A stretch of DNA of 64,000 bases from Atopobium massiliense (GTDB lineage Bacteria > Actinomycetota > Coriobacteriia > Coriobacteriales > Atopobiaceae): NCBI GenBank assembly GCA_900343135.1, contig OPYK01000008.1, positions 1 through 64,000 on the forward strand, written 5' to 3'. The position numbers and the translations under genes are program-made. Every line of letters begins with the position of its first letter. Positions within the stretch are counted from its first letter, which is position 1. Below the pieces are notes generated by a model, which worked only from the letters and a program-made list of their open reading frames with translations, was not told the origin of the DNA and did not search any database. This document shows positions 27,438-35,663 of the stretch, in pieces.

Positions 27438-28124
27438 TTACGCCTGCTCGGTAACCCTTTTCCAATCTGCCTCAAATGCAGCTAATCCCTGATTTGTAAG
27501 CGGGTGAAGCAAGCATTTTTTGAGCGCACCAAACGGTACCGTCGCAATATCAGCACCCAAAAGCGCAGCTTGAGCCACATGATTTGGCGTACGCACCGAG
27601 GCCGTAATAATTTCCGGTCCGCCTTCTTGCTCCCAATAGCCATAGTCGAAGTTCTTTACCGCATCAACAACGGCTTCAAGCTCATGCAAACCATCTTCTG
27701 CAATATCGTCAAAACGTCCAACAAAGGGTGAAATGTATCGCGCACCAGCACGAGCAGCCAGCAGTGCCTGCGTTACGCTAAAAATGAGCGTCATGTTCAC
27801 GCGGATACCCTTCTTTGCCAGCGCATGAGTTGCCGGTAGCGCTGCCTCACAAATGGGCAGCTTAACCACAATATTTGGTGCCGACGCGGCAAGACGCTCG
27901 CCATCAGCAATCATGTCTTCGGTGGTTGTGGCACACGATTCCGCAGATACCGGCACATCGTTACCCACAATTTTGCAAATCTTTACCATATGATTTTCAA
28001 AATCGGCAAGAGTGCCGCCGCAGCGGGCGTACAGCGTTGGATTCGTAGTAACGCCCGATAAAATACCCCAATCAGCTGCCGCTTTAATGTCGTCCAAATT
28101 TGCTGTATCGATAAAAAATTTCAT
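27438..28124 (-). CDS. Fructose-6-phosphate aldolase / small transaldolase
   Basis: The 228-residue product belongs to the short TalC/FSA/MipB group: MKFFIDTANLDDIKAAADWG, SGVTTNPTL and the Schiff-base Lys88 in NIVVKLP, then AGARYISPFVGRFDD. Such enzymes either transfer dihydroxyacetone units or cleave fructose-6-phosphate; the sequence alone does not decide. It sits between the SIS isomerase and the PTS genes. The 10-bp unit gttacaagct repeated three times lies just upstream. Confidence 0.9.
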   Translation of the reverse strand: MKFFIDTANLDDIKAAADWGILSGVTTNPTLYARCGGTLADFENHMVKICKIVGNDVPVSAESCATTTEDMIADGERLAASAPNIVVKLPICEAALPATHALAKKGIRVNMTLIFSVTQALLAARAGARYISPFVGRFDDIAEDGLHELEAVVDAVKNFDYGYWEQEGGPEIITASVRTPNHVAQAALLGADIATVPFGALKKCLLHPLTNQGLAAFEADWKRVTEQA

Positions 28125-28160
28125 AGTAATCCTAACCTTAACGGGTTCCTAACTCACCGT

Positions 28161-28190
28161 GTTACAAGCTGTTACAAGCTGTTACAAGCC
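28161..28190. repeat. Three tandem 10-bp repeats upstream of the transaldolase gene
   Basis: The unit gttacaagct occurs three times in a row (last copy with one change). It lies in the 227-bp gap between EIIC and the transaldolase gene, where no promoter is evident. Confidence 0.85.
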
Positions 28191-28351
28191 AAACGTATAG
28201 CAAGTGCCAGCCTTACGCCGCAGCGTTGCTAACAGACCGCCGTAGAACAGTTACGCAAAACTGCAGAGAAGCACACAACCGTACAAAACTGCAGGTACAA
28301 AGCGCGAGCCCAAACACACGCCCGCGCGCATGTACCAAAACGCAGCTTGAA

Positions 28352-29398
28352 TTAATCTTTTTTCTCCAATTTAGGCTTAAGCACAACCAAAATTGCAACA
28401 CCAACAGCAACACCAATTGCCATGTCAAGCGTGTACAACAGTGGATTATTTGTTGCAAGAACAACAATCATGCCGCCGTGAGGAACAAAGCATTCAATAC
28501 CATGCAAACCTGCCAAACCGGAGCCAACCGCACAACCAATCATAATTGCAGGTAAAACACGCTTTAAGTCTTTTACGGCGAAGGGGATGGCGCCTTCGGT
28601 AATACCAATAAGACCCATAAAAATCGACGTAATACCAAGTTGACGATCGGCATCCTCAAACTTGTTACGTGCAAGCCAAGCAGAAATACCACAAATGATA
28701 GGTGGAATACCACAAGCAACACGGAACATACCGTTTGGTGCATAAATTGCGGTAGTCATCATTGCCATGGTAAACGTAGAAGCAGTTTTGTTAACGGGGC
28801 CGCCCATGTCAAATGCGGTCATCAAACCGATTACCGCGCCTAATACAACTGCAGAGCCACCATTCAGGTTGCCCAATACGTCAGTAAGGAACCCCATGAA
28901 CAAACCCAGGGGATATGCAAGAATGTAAATATAAATCATGCCCAGTACAAACGAGGTAAGGATTGGCACAATAAGAATAGGCATGATGGTTTTAATGGTG
29001 TCGTTTACCTTCCAGGTTTTTGTCCATCTAACAAAATAACCTGCGCAAACACCCAAAAGCATGGCACCCAAAAAGCCGGTTGATACCTTTGTGTCGTTTG
29101 CAATAACGGGGTTATTTGCAAGGTAGCCGAGCACAAAACCAGGGGCAAGTGCCGGTTTGCCACCCAGCGAGTATGCGATGTATGCCGAAAGAACAGGAAT
29201 CATCGTGCAAATACCCGCCATACCAATGGTAAGCAGGTTGTTCATAAACGGGTCGGTTACCTGCATACCCGACGCACCAGCTGTACCTGTTGCAAGAGAA
29301 AATGCCAGGAATACACCACCAATTACAACAATGGGAATAAAGTACGAAACACCAGTGTTAAACGCCTTAAGTAGGTCTTTGCCTATCGTTTTAAACAT
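28352..29398 (-). CDS. PTS fructose-family EIIC permease (third sugar operon)
   Basis: The 348-residue membrane permease starts MFKTIGKDLLKAFNTGVSYF with AGGAG five bases upstream. It shows the family features FDMGGPVNKTAS and GITEGAIPFAV, and about eight to ten hydrophobic helices. It ends in a short charged tail. EIIB precedes it; SIS isomerase and transaldolase genes follow in the same direction. The substrate is unknown, but the downstream genes suggest a sugar entering the pentose phosphate pathway. Confidence 0.9.
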   Translation of the reverse strand: MFKTIGKDLLKAFNTGVSYFIPIVVIGGVFLAFSLATGTAGASGMQVTDPFMNNLLTIGMAGICTMIPVLSAYIAYSLGGKPALAPGFVLGYLANNPVIANDTKVSTGFLGAMLLGVCAGYFVRWTKTWKVNDTIKTIMPILIVPILTSFVLGMIYIYILAYPLGLFMGFLTDVLGNLNGGSAVVLGAVIGLMTAFDMGGPVNKTASTFTMAMMTTAIYAPNGMFRVACGIPPIICGISAWLARNKFEDADRQLGITSIFMGLIGITEGAIPFAVKDLKRVLPAIMIGCAVGSGLAGLHGIECFVPHGGMIVVLATNNPLLYTLDMAIGVAVGVAILVVLKPKLEKKD

Positions 29399-29434
29399 TG
29401 CATCTCCTTTCAGGACCATTACATGTCCAAACCG

Positions 29435-29749
29435 CTACATTGCAATAAGTCGATCGATAATCTCAACAGGGTGAGCAATTACTTCGGAAGGGTCGATGGT
29501 AAGACATTTACCTGCATCTTGCAGCGCTTCAAAACGCTCCTCACCCTCAATACCAATCGCAATGGCAAGCAACGCAAAATCGGCTTGTTCAAGATCGTCA
29601 TCGTCGATCTCATTTTCAATGCCCATACCGCCTTGCGTTTCGCACTTGCACTCAATACCGCGGCGCGCGCATTCGTCCTCGATTGCCTTTTGTGCAATAT
29701 AGGTGTGAGCAATTCCCACCGTACACGCAGCAACAGCAACTATCTTCAT
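29435..29749 (-). CDS. PTS fructose-family EIIB (third sugar operon)
   Basis: The 104-residue product starts MKIVAVAACTVGIAHTYIAQ; the Cys in ACTVGIAHT is the phosphorylation site, with the usual Pro after it replaced by Thr. The CETQGGMGIENEI segment confirms the family. ATG 29749 has GGGAG six bases upstream. It is the first gene of the EIIB-EIIC-transaldolase-SIS operon. A LacI-type palindrome lies about 230 bases upstream. Confidence 0.9.
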   Translation of the reverse strand: MKIVAVAACTVGIAHTYIAQKAIEDECARRGIECKCETQGGMGIENEIDDDDLEQADFALLAIAIGIEGEERFEALQDAGKCLTIDPSEVIAHPVEIIDRLIAM

Positions 29750-29975
29750 AAACAACTCCCTTCAACCATCCGATACACAAGGAATCGATACACGCTCTCA
29801 CAACTTCCCGCATCGTCGCCACGGGCGCCATCGGTTATCCTTGTTATGCAGAATTAATGTATTTATTCCTTACTCGTCATAATAAAGTGGCTTTTTCAAT
29901 TTCATACAGTCAATTCGGCGAATGGTTTTTATCGCATAAAATACCTTGTTTTACCTGGTGTTTTACCTATCTAAC

Positions 29976-29987
29976 TTAAACGTTTAA
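29976..29987. promoter_or_regulatory. LacI-type operator palindrome
   Basis: TTAAACGTTTAA is a perfect 12-bp palindrome with a central CG, as in LacI-family operators. On the minus strand a TTGACA (30026-30031) lies about 40 bases upstream, so the site would sit just downstream of the EIIB promoter, a position suited to repression. The LacI-family gene is 290 bases away on the plus strand. Confidence 0.6.
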
Positions 29988-30179
29988 CCAAACACGTTTC
30001 CTGCTGTTATACAACTTACCTAAAATGTCAAGTGTTATTTATAAATTTCGGCAAATGGAGTAACCTATAGCAAGGAAAGGAGCTGTTACGGCACACGCAT
30101 GTGCAGCGGATGGGGGCTGCGTGCGGACATGTACTGCATTTTTTTCTTCTGTTTTGCTATTCTTATGTACATACTGCCA

Positions 30180-30209
30180 ACGTTTTATGTGCGTTCGCAC
30201 GTAAAACGT
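30180..30209. promoter_or_regulatory. 30-bp inverted repeat upstream of the LacI-family gene
   Basis: Two 14-base arms around a two-base centre match at 13 of 14 positions. It lies 68 bases upstream of the regulator start. It could be an autoregulatory operator or an mRNA leader hairpin. The surrounding 29750-30276 holds no convincing gene; a 68-codon frame at 30099 has poor ribosome-binding-site spacing. Confidence 0.5.
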
Positions 30210-30276
30210 AGGTCTGGCGCATACACGGCGCCCATGTTTTATCGACCTGTTTTAATGTGCGAGAAAGGAGTTAGTT

Positions 30277-31299
30277 TTGAAGCCACGACGTATTACCATA
30301 TCTGATGTTGCGCGCCTGTCGCAAACCTCAACAGCAAGCGTTTCGTATTACCTCAACAACAAAAAATACAAGTTGAGCGAGGCTACGCAGCAGCGTATTG
30401 CAAAGGTTATCGAGGAAACCGGTTACATCCCAAACGTGCAGGCTCAAACGCTCCTGGGCAAGAAAACGCACGTTATAGCCATCATTCTGCTTAACAATAC
30501 CAATTTGTGGGCAGGGCAGCTGCTCGACGGCATTGAGCAAATTGCCCTTGCAAAAGATTATCAAACGGTAGTGTGTACCAGCAAGTTTAATCAGGAAACT
30601 GAGCTTATGTACGTTGATAAAATGATTGGCCTTGGGATTGACGGCTTTATTATTCAACCTACAAACAATTTTAAAGCGGTTGAGAAGCGCATTAAACAAG
30701 CAGGTAAACCCGTGGTTTTTTGTGACTGCTCACCGCTTGGCATGGACAACTATTGGGCAAAAACTAATTTGTATGACGGCATTTATACGGCCACCGAAAC
30801 GCTTATTCAACAAGGTTATAACGATTTTATTGCCGTTGGGGCAAAAATTGGCAACTCACGCACGCGTATTGAGCGGCATCAGGGCTTTATTGAGGCTGTT
30901 CAGGCGTATGGCAAAACGGCAAAATTTGTGACTGTCGATTACACGGTGCCGACAATTTCGTATTTGCGCGAGTACTTTAAGCAAAATATTAGCCCGGCGC
31001 GGCGCACGCTTATTTTTGTTGAAAACCAATGGAATTTGTCGCGGGTGTTTAAGTCGCTTGAGCCGCTTTACCCGCTTATCCCCAATCAACTGGGGCTTTT
31101 TGGTCTCGATTGCAGCGAATGGACGTGCCTTACCAAGCCAACAATTACCACGCTTATAGAGCCGGTACACAAATTGGGTAAAGAGGTGGCGCGTACCCTT
31201 ATCGACGTGCTTGAGCAAAAAACGCCAGCTGAACGCCATATATTGCTTTCGTGCGATATAAACTGGCAGGAATCGACCAACTATCCTTCGACGCCGTAA
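30277..31299 (+). CDS. LacI-family transcriptional regulator
   Basis: The 340-residue product has an N-terminal LacI helix-turn-helix (RRITISDVARLSQTSTASVS, then YYLNNKKYKLSEATQQRI) and a periplasmic-binding-protein-like effector domain from about 60 onward. The start is TTG at 30277, with GAAAGGAG six bases upstream. It lies between the divergent PTS operon and the convergent transketolase genes and probably represses one or both. The palindrome at 29976 is the obvious operator candidate. Confidence 0.88.
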   Translation: MKPRRITISDVARLSQTSTASVSYYLNNKKYKLSEATQQRIAKVIEETGYIPNVQAQTLLGKKTHVIAIILLNNTNLWAGQLLDGIEQIALAKDYQTVVCTSKFNQETELMYVDKMIGLGIDGFIIQPTNNFKAVEKRIKQAGKPVVFCDCSPLGMDNYWAKTNLYDGIYTATETLIQQGYNDFIAVGAKIGNSRTRIERHQGFIEAVQAYGKTAKFVTVDYTVPTISYLREYFKQNISPARRTLIFVENQWNLSRVFKSLEPLYPLIPNQLGLFGLDCSEWTCLTKPTITTLIEPVHKLGKEVARTLIDVLEQKTPAERHILLSCDINWQESTNYPSTP

Positions 31300-31374
31300 A
31301 CGGGCATGCGGCTAAACATTGTGCCGTTAGCAGCACCAATGCACCCGCAGGTAAGGTAGCCGCGCTATACACAA

Positions 31375-31419
31375 CATAAGCTACCCGTTGCCATGGTGGG
31401 GAGCAAACGGGCAGCTTAT
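31375..31419. terminator. Possible hairpin after the LacI-family gene
   Basis: Imperfect arms ATAAGCTaCCCGTTGC and GCAAACGGGcAGCTTAT pair around an 11-base loop. No U tract follows, so its role as a terminator is uncertain. Confidence 0.35.
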
Positions 31420-31441
31420 TGGTACAGAGGATACGAGCGGA

Positions 31442-31519
31442 TTTACGCAAGCAGCAGTTTACGCAAGCAGCAGTTTACGCAAGCAGCAGTTTACGCAAGC
31501 AGCAGTTTACGCAAGCAGC
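31442..31519. repeat. 16-bp tandem repeat covering the 3' end of the transketolase gene
   Basis: The unit tttacgcaagcagcag occurs 4.9 times without a mismatch. The rightmost, partial unit contains the last codons and TAA stop of the transketolase C-terminal subunit gene; the other four lie in the downstream untranslated region. Every unit repeats the stop codon. Confidence 0.95.
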
Positions 31520-32466
31520 TGCGTTACCGTTTGAACTAAATTGCTCGCCGTGAGTTTAAATTCTTCCTGGAGCCAATCTACGGTGCCTACCTGGCCAAAG
31601 CGCTCGTCCACGCCATGACGCTTAAAGGGCACGAACACGCCTGCCTCAAAGAGCGTTTCGGCAACGGCAGAACCCAGGCCACCGATCACGCCATGATTTT
31701 CAAACGTTACTACAGCGCGTTTACCTTGGGCTTCGCGAATCACCAGCTCGCTATCAAGCGGCTTTATGCAAAACATGTCGATAACCTCGCACGACACGCC
31801 CTGCTTTTCCAACTCATCCGCGGCACACATTGCGTCTTTAAGGAGCTGACCTGCACTAATAATAAGAGCGTCGGTACCTTCGCGAATAATGTTGCCCTTG
31901 CCCATCTCAAACGTGGCGTCGTCGCCGTAAATTTGATACGAGGTTTTTCGGCCCGCGCGCACGTAGTGAATGCCATCCATCTGCGCAAATTGACGGATAA
32001 TCCAGGCAAATTGCACGGCATCAGCAGCATCGCACACAACAGCGCCGGGCAGCGTGCGCATGATAGCAACGTCTTCCCAGGTAGTGTGCGTACCGCCGTT
32101 TGCGCCCACGGTAAAGCCAGGGTCGGAGCCCCAAATGTTAATCGTGTTGTGCGCGTAACCGCCCGACAAAAATATCTGGTCAAAGGCGCGGCGGGTGGCA
32201 AACGGGCCAAAGGTGTGACAAAACGGAATAAAGCCCTCTGAGCTTAAACCGGCGGCCATACCCATCATGTTTTGCTCGGAAATGCCCGCCTGTATAAACT
32301 GGTCGGGTTGTTCTTTTTGAATTTTGAGCGAGCCGTTGGCACCACCCAAGTCGGCTTCAATCATGAGCACGCGCTTATCAGTTTCCATGAGCGATAGCAG
32401 CGTGTTAACAAATGCGTCACGATAGGCTGTTCCAGCTGCTCCGAGGTTTTTTGAAAGTGTAATCAT
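31507..32466 (-). CDS. Transketolase, C-terminal subunit
   Basis: The 319-residue product is the pyrimidine-binding plus C-terminal half of transketolase, which with the partner subunit moves two-carbon units between sugar phosphates using thiamine diphosphate. Visible motifs: QAGISEQNMMGMAAGLSSEG with the catalytic Glu, CHTFGPFATRRAFDQI, and FENHGVIGGLGSAVAE near the end. Split transketolases of this type are common in actinobacterial and Firmicute sugar operons. It follows the N-terminal subunit after 129 bases. Its last codons lie in a tandem 16-bp repeat. Confidence 0.93.
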   Translation of the reverse strand: MITLSKNLGAAGTAYRDAFVNTLLSLMETDKRVLMIEADLGGANGSLKIQKEQPDQFIQAGISEQNMMGMAAGLSSEGFIPFCHTFGPFATRRAFDQIFLSGGYAHNTINIWGSDPGFTVGANGGTHTTWEDVAIMRTLPGAVVCDAADAVQFAWIIRQFAQMDGIHYVRAGRKTSYQIYGDDATFEMGKGNIIREGTDALIISAGQLLKDAMCAADELEKQGVSCEVIDMFCIKPLDSELVIREAQGKRAVVTFENHGVIGGLGSAVAETLFEAGVFVPFKRHGVDERFGQVGTVDWLQEEFKLTASNLVQTVTQLLA

Positions 32467-32595
32467 GAATCGTCTCCTTTGTGGATGTTCCTCTTTGTGG
32501 ATGTTGGATACATAGGTTGCAAGGATGAATGCCTGAAGGTGTGTACGCGTGAATGCGACTACGCCACGTGCAGACCCTCACGCAAGTGCAGAAAT

Positions 32596-33471
32596 TTACG
32601 CATCAAACGCTGCAACCTTTGCTTCAAGCTCGGCAATACGCGCATCAAGAACCTCAAGCGCATCTTTTGTTGCCGCTTTTATTTCGTCGTTATTCCATTT
32701 CATTGCATGATTCATAAGAACGTTTTCAAAATACGGAATCCCTGCACCCTTTACGGTGTCGAGCACGATGCAATTTGCCGCGCTCGTATTGCGTTTAGCT
32801 GCGCAAATAGCATCATCAAGCGCGGTTATGTCCTGGCCATTTACTTTTTGAGTATAAAAGCCAAACGACGTCATCTTTTCAGCATAATCAAAGGGATACA
32901 GCACGTCTTTAGTGTAGCCATCAAGCTGGCGTTTATTGTCGTCGATAAACACAATACACTTGCTGAGCTTGTGAGCCGCAATAAACTGAAACGCCTCCCA
33001 GCACTGACCCTCGTTGAGCTCGCCGTCTCCCACAAACATGTACGTGTATGCGTCGATGCCCTTTTTTTGCAAACCAAGGGCTATACCTGCAGCTTCGCTA
33101 GTGCCCTGACCAAGCGATCCCGTTGTTGCGTCCACGCCGGGCGTTTTAAGGCGGTCGGTGTGCGACGGCAAGCGCGTGCCGCCATCGTTAAGTGTAAACA
33201 GCCATTCTTTGGGGAAAAATCCACACTCAGCAAGCGTTGAATACATAACGGGGCCCGCGTGACCCTTCGAAAGTACCACACGGTCGCGGAGGTTCCAGTG
33301 CGGGTCTTGCGCGTTATAGCGCATGTGCTTGCCATACAGCACGGCATAGGCTTCTACCAGGGATAACGACCCACCAATGTGGCCGTATCCACGATGATAC
33401 AGCATTGCCAACACGTCGCGTCTTATCTTTGCGGCAAGCAATTCTACTTTACAATGTGTGCTCTCTTCCAC
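32596..33471 (-). CDS. Transketolase, N-terminal subunit
   Basis: The 291-residue product is the thiamine-diphosphate-binding half: GHIGGSLSLVEAYAVLYGKH, DRVVLSKGHAGP, TGSLGQGTSEAAGIALG and the ThDP motif GDGELNEGQCWEAFQFIAAH ending in DDN. It pairs with the next gene to form the enzyme. Product of both would feed ketose and aldose phosphates between glycolysis and the pentose phosphate pathway, fitting the transaldolase-like and SIS genes across the LacI regulator. Confidence 0.93.
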   Translation of the reverse strand: MEESTHCKVELLAAKIRRDVLAMLYHRGYGHIGGSLSLVEAYAVLYGKHMRYNAQDPHWNLRDRVVLSKGHAGPVMYSTLAECGFFPKEWLFTLNDGGTRLPSHTDRLKTPGVDATTGSLGQGTSEAAGIALGLQKKGIDAYTYMFVGDGELNEGQCWEAFQFIAAHKLSKCIVFIDDNKRQLDGYTKDVLYPFDYAEKMTSFGFYTQKVNGQDITALDDAICAAKRNTSAANCIVLDTVKGAGIPYFENVLMNHAMKWNNDEIKAATKDALEVLDARIAELEAKVAAFDA

Positions 33472-33856
33472 TGCAGCCTCCTAAAGCATTTCGTCGTACG
33501 CGCACGCATCGCACGTGTGTCTTGGTTCGCGTAATTGTGGGTTCGCGGGTTCGCTTGATTTGCGAGCTCCACAGGTGTCGCCTACCCGCGCCCTTACGCT
33601 GCGACAATGTGCGCTGGTCTTTGCGTTTATTAATACATAGCTCAAAAATTTGTTAAATGATTATCACTAAGAAAACACCGGATTATTTGGTGAAACGCAT
33701 AACTAAGCAGCCAATTTACAACAGTCTGAAAGCACTTTTGTTCCAGCGCAGACGATCGCGCACACAGGGTATATTTCGGAGGGCTCAGTCGCGTACCGTT
33801 TGCAAAACAGCGCATCTTACGGAAACCGGCTCGGCTCTTACAAAAACTTATGAGCG
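33472..33856. other. Intergenic region upstream of the transketolase genes
   Basis: No gene is supported. A 160-codon minus-strand frame crosses this region and the adjacent inverted-repeat element but has no recognisable protein features or ribosome-binding site. The promoter for the transketolase genes probably lies here. Confidence 0.45.
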
Positions 33857-34048
33857 ATATTAGAAAATTACCCCGCTTTGGCACGCGTTTTGAACCCAAA
33901 AATTGCCTTCCAGAGCAATTCTCAGCACGGAGCAAAACTGCCCCAACACGCCTACCAGGCAAAATGCAAAACACACGTTTTTGCGACAAGCCGCAGCGCG
34001 CCTGAGCGACGCCGAAACGCGTGTCAAAGTGGGGTAATTTTCTAATAT
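33857..34048. mobile_element. 192-bp element with 34-bp terminal inverted repeats (MITE-like)
   Basis: The ends, 33857-33890 and 34015-34048, are inverted repeats matching at 32 of 34 positions, starting with atattagaaaattacccc. The 124-bp core shows no coding frame. Size, terminal repeats and lack of a gene fit a miniature inverted-repeat transposable element. A clear target duplication is not evident, apart from a possible AT/TA pair inside the ends. A structured RNA is the alternative. Confidence 0.55.
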
Positions 34049-34095
34049 GAAGCAAAAAGTTTTGTAACGCACAAATCGAAGACGCGCGAACGGCA

Positions 34096-34132
34096 TAAAA
34101 AATATTGCCGCAGCGCATATGCACAGCGGCAA
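34096..34132 (-). terminator. Intrinsic terminator of the collagen-like gene
   Basis: TTGCCGC and GCGGCAA arms (34105-34111, 34126-34132) with further pairing inside; the minus-strand product is followed by ATATTTTTTATG. It lies about 40 bases past the gene. Confidence 0.75.
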
Positions 34133-34171
34133 CAAAACATACTATTATTTTTTAGCGAAACACCAGCATAC

Positions 34172-35137
34172 TTAGCGAGCTGACTTCTTCTTTCTTAAGA
34201 AGCCATACCCTGCCAAGGAAACGCCCGCAACACCTAGTACGGCAAACGCTGCCTTGTTTTCATCAACCGTAGCTGGAAGTTTCTTTTCCTGCGCGACGCT
34301 CGTTTTATAGGAGTATTTTCCAACCTTGCCACGATTTTCATTTGGCGTTGTTTGCTGCGCGCTTGAGATAGTTACCACGCCATTTGGGCCTCTATCATCC
34401 TTGTCGCCTTTTTCACCTTTGTCGCCCTTGTCACCCTTGGGACCGCGAGCACCGTCTGCACCAGGAGCTCCAGGTGCACCATCTGCTCCGGGCGCACCAG
34501 GATCGCCCTTTGGACCTTGCGGACCCGCTACACCATCTGCACCGGGATCGCCCTTGTCACCCTTGTCGCCTTTTTCACCTTTTTCGCCTTTCAGGCTGCC
34601 CAGTTCCAGCTTATTTACAACGCCACTTTCGTGCGTGAGCACAAGGTATGTTTTACTATCTTTAACTTCAGTTTTAATGTCGATGATAGGGTCAGGTTTA
34701 CGGACAATAAATTTGAAAATAAACAGCTTGCCGTTACTACTGTCTCTCCCATCTGTTACATATAACTTGTAGGTTCCATTTTTGAGCGCTGCAATAGAAA
34801 TATCAATTTTATTAGAAACGGTGCTTTTAAGTGTTTTACCTTTAGCTTCTGTACTTTCAGGTAATATAAGCCATTTGATTGTGGTAACAGTACTACTACC
34901 ACCACCTTTGTTATGCAACATATACGTGGTTGGATTCACAGCAATATTATTTTCAGCGCTAGCACAAACAAGAGTCCCAACGCCATCTTCCTGAACACCT
35001 ATATCTTGTATAAATGTACCGGTAACATCAACCCAAGTAAAACCTTTTGCCAGCGCAGGAACAGCAAGACATAGCCACATGCAAAGCGCAGCAAGCAACG
35101 GAATAACGCCAAATTTACTAATCTTCATGCCTTTCAT
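34172..35137 (-). CDS. Collagen-like surface protein with degenerate sortase signal
   Basis: The 321-residue product has a signal peptide (1-30, ending PALA), a non-repetitive N-terminal domain (31-180), a Gly-X-Y collagen-like stretch (184-253, about 23 triplets rich in GDK, GEK and GAP, with one break at DDR), and a C-terminal anchor: LPATV at 287-291, hydrophobic helix 297-314 and a KKKSAR tail. The sortase motif lacks the usual final Gly. ATG 35137 has GAAGGAG eight bases upstream. It is probably an adhesin. The promoter spacer contains a ten-base homopolymer. Confidence 0.88.
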   Translation of the reverse strand: MKGMKISKFGVIPLLAALCMWLCLAVPALAKGFTWVDVTGTFIQDIGVQEDGVGTLVCASAENNIAVNPTTYMLHNKGGGSSTVTTIKWLILPESTEAKGKTLKSTVSNKIDISIAALKNGTYKLYVTDGRDSSNGKLFIFKFIVRKPDPIIDIKTEVKDSKTYLVLTHESGVVNKLELGSLKGEKGEKGDKGDKGDPGADGVAGPQGPKGDPGAPGADGAPGAPGADGARGPKGDKGDKGEKGDKDDRGPNGVVTISSAQQTTPNENRGKVGKYSYKTSVAQEKKLPATVDENKAAFAVLGVAGVSLAGYGFLRKKKSAR

Positions 35138-35183
35138 CAGGTATTCTCCTTCGCCTAGCAATCAGAGTTATATACATACAAAA

Positions 35184-35212
35184 ATTCTATGAAAAAAAAA
35201 ACGTAATGTCAA
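35184..35212 (-). promoter_or_regulatory. Promoter of the collagen-like gene with a T10 tract in the spacer
   Basis: On the minus strand TTGACA (35207-35212) and TAGAAT (35184-35189) are separated by exactly 17 bases, of which ten consecutive bases (35192-35201) are T. The consensus match is the best seen in the window. A homopolymer inside a spacer allows slippage to change spacing and thus promoter strength. Confidence 0.7.
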
Positions 35213-35663
35213 ACGTTCGTTGTATCACGTATGCAAAATACTGTCTGTGTGCCAGGTGTTTAGTACCTTAAATTCGTGTTGTATACAATGTCTACGCCCG
35301 TATTTGAGCATGACGCGTTTAATTTAACCTAGTATGTTGTCGCTAGTTTATGGCCAAAGCAGCACTCATTGGTTCCAACCTACTGCACACTGCAAGACAG
35401 CGCGTTATGGCGGGGTTTGCAGCTGACATCTGCTATGGAGGCGTAGCGGGAAGGCGCAAGACAGCGCATCACAGCGCCGCGCTATAGCCATACGCCATAG
35501 GCGCGTGTGATGTATACGCGTACACACACTGAAGTTATGCAACCTCATAAGTGATATATTAGTGAAGGAAGTCATGTGCAAAGGCGCAAGGATGCAAGAA
35601 CTCAAGCTCCAACAGTGCAAAAATGCCGCCTTAGCACTAAATAATGTGTAAGGAAGTGATAGT
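35213..35663. other. Upstream region of the mannose-family PTS operon
   Basis: No gene is seen between the collagen-like gene promoter and the EIIB start. A short direct repeat (gcaagacagcgc) occurs near 35391 and 35455. The region ends with AAGGAAG before the EIIB ATG. The promoter of the PTS operon was not pinpointed. Confidence 0.4.

Noticed and set aside
30099-30305. 68-codon frame with a hydrophobic stretch upstream of the LacI-family gene
   Set aside because: The nearest AGGAG is 16 bases from the ATG, the frame overlaps the true regulator start and contains the 30-bp palindrome.
31442-31519. CRISPR array
   Set aside because: The units are 16 bp, perfectly tandem and without spacers; no cas gene is present anywhere in the window.
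33642-34124. 160-codon minus-strand open frame
   Set aside because: It runs across the inverted-repeat element, has an unnatural Cys/Arg/Phe-rich composition, no ribosome-binding site and no family resemblance.
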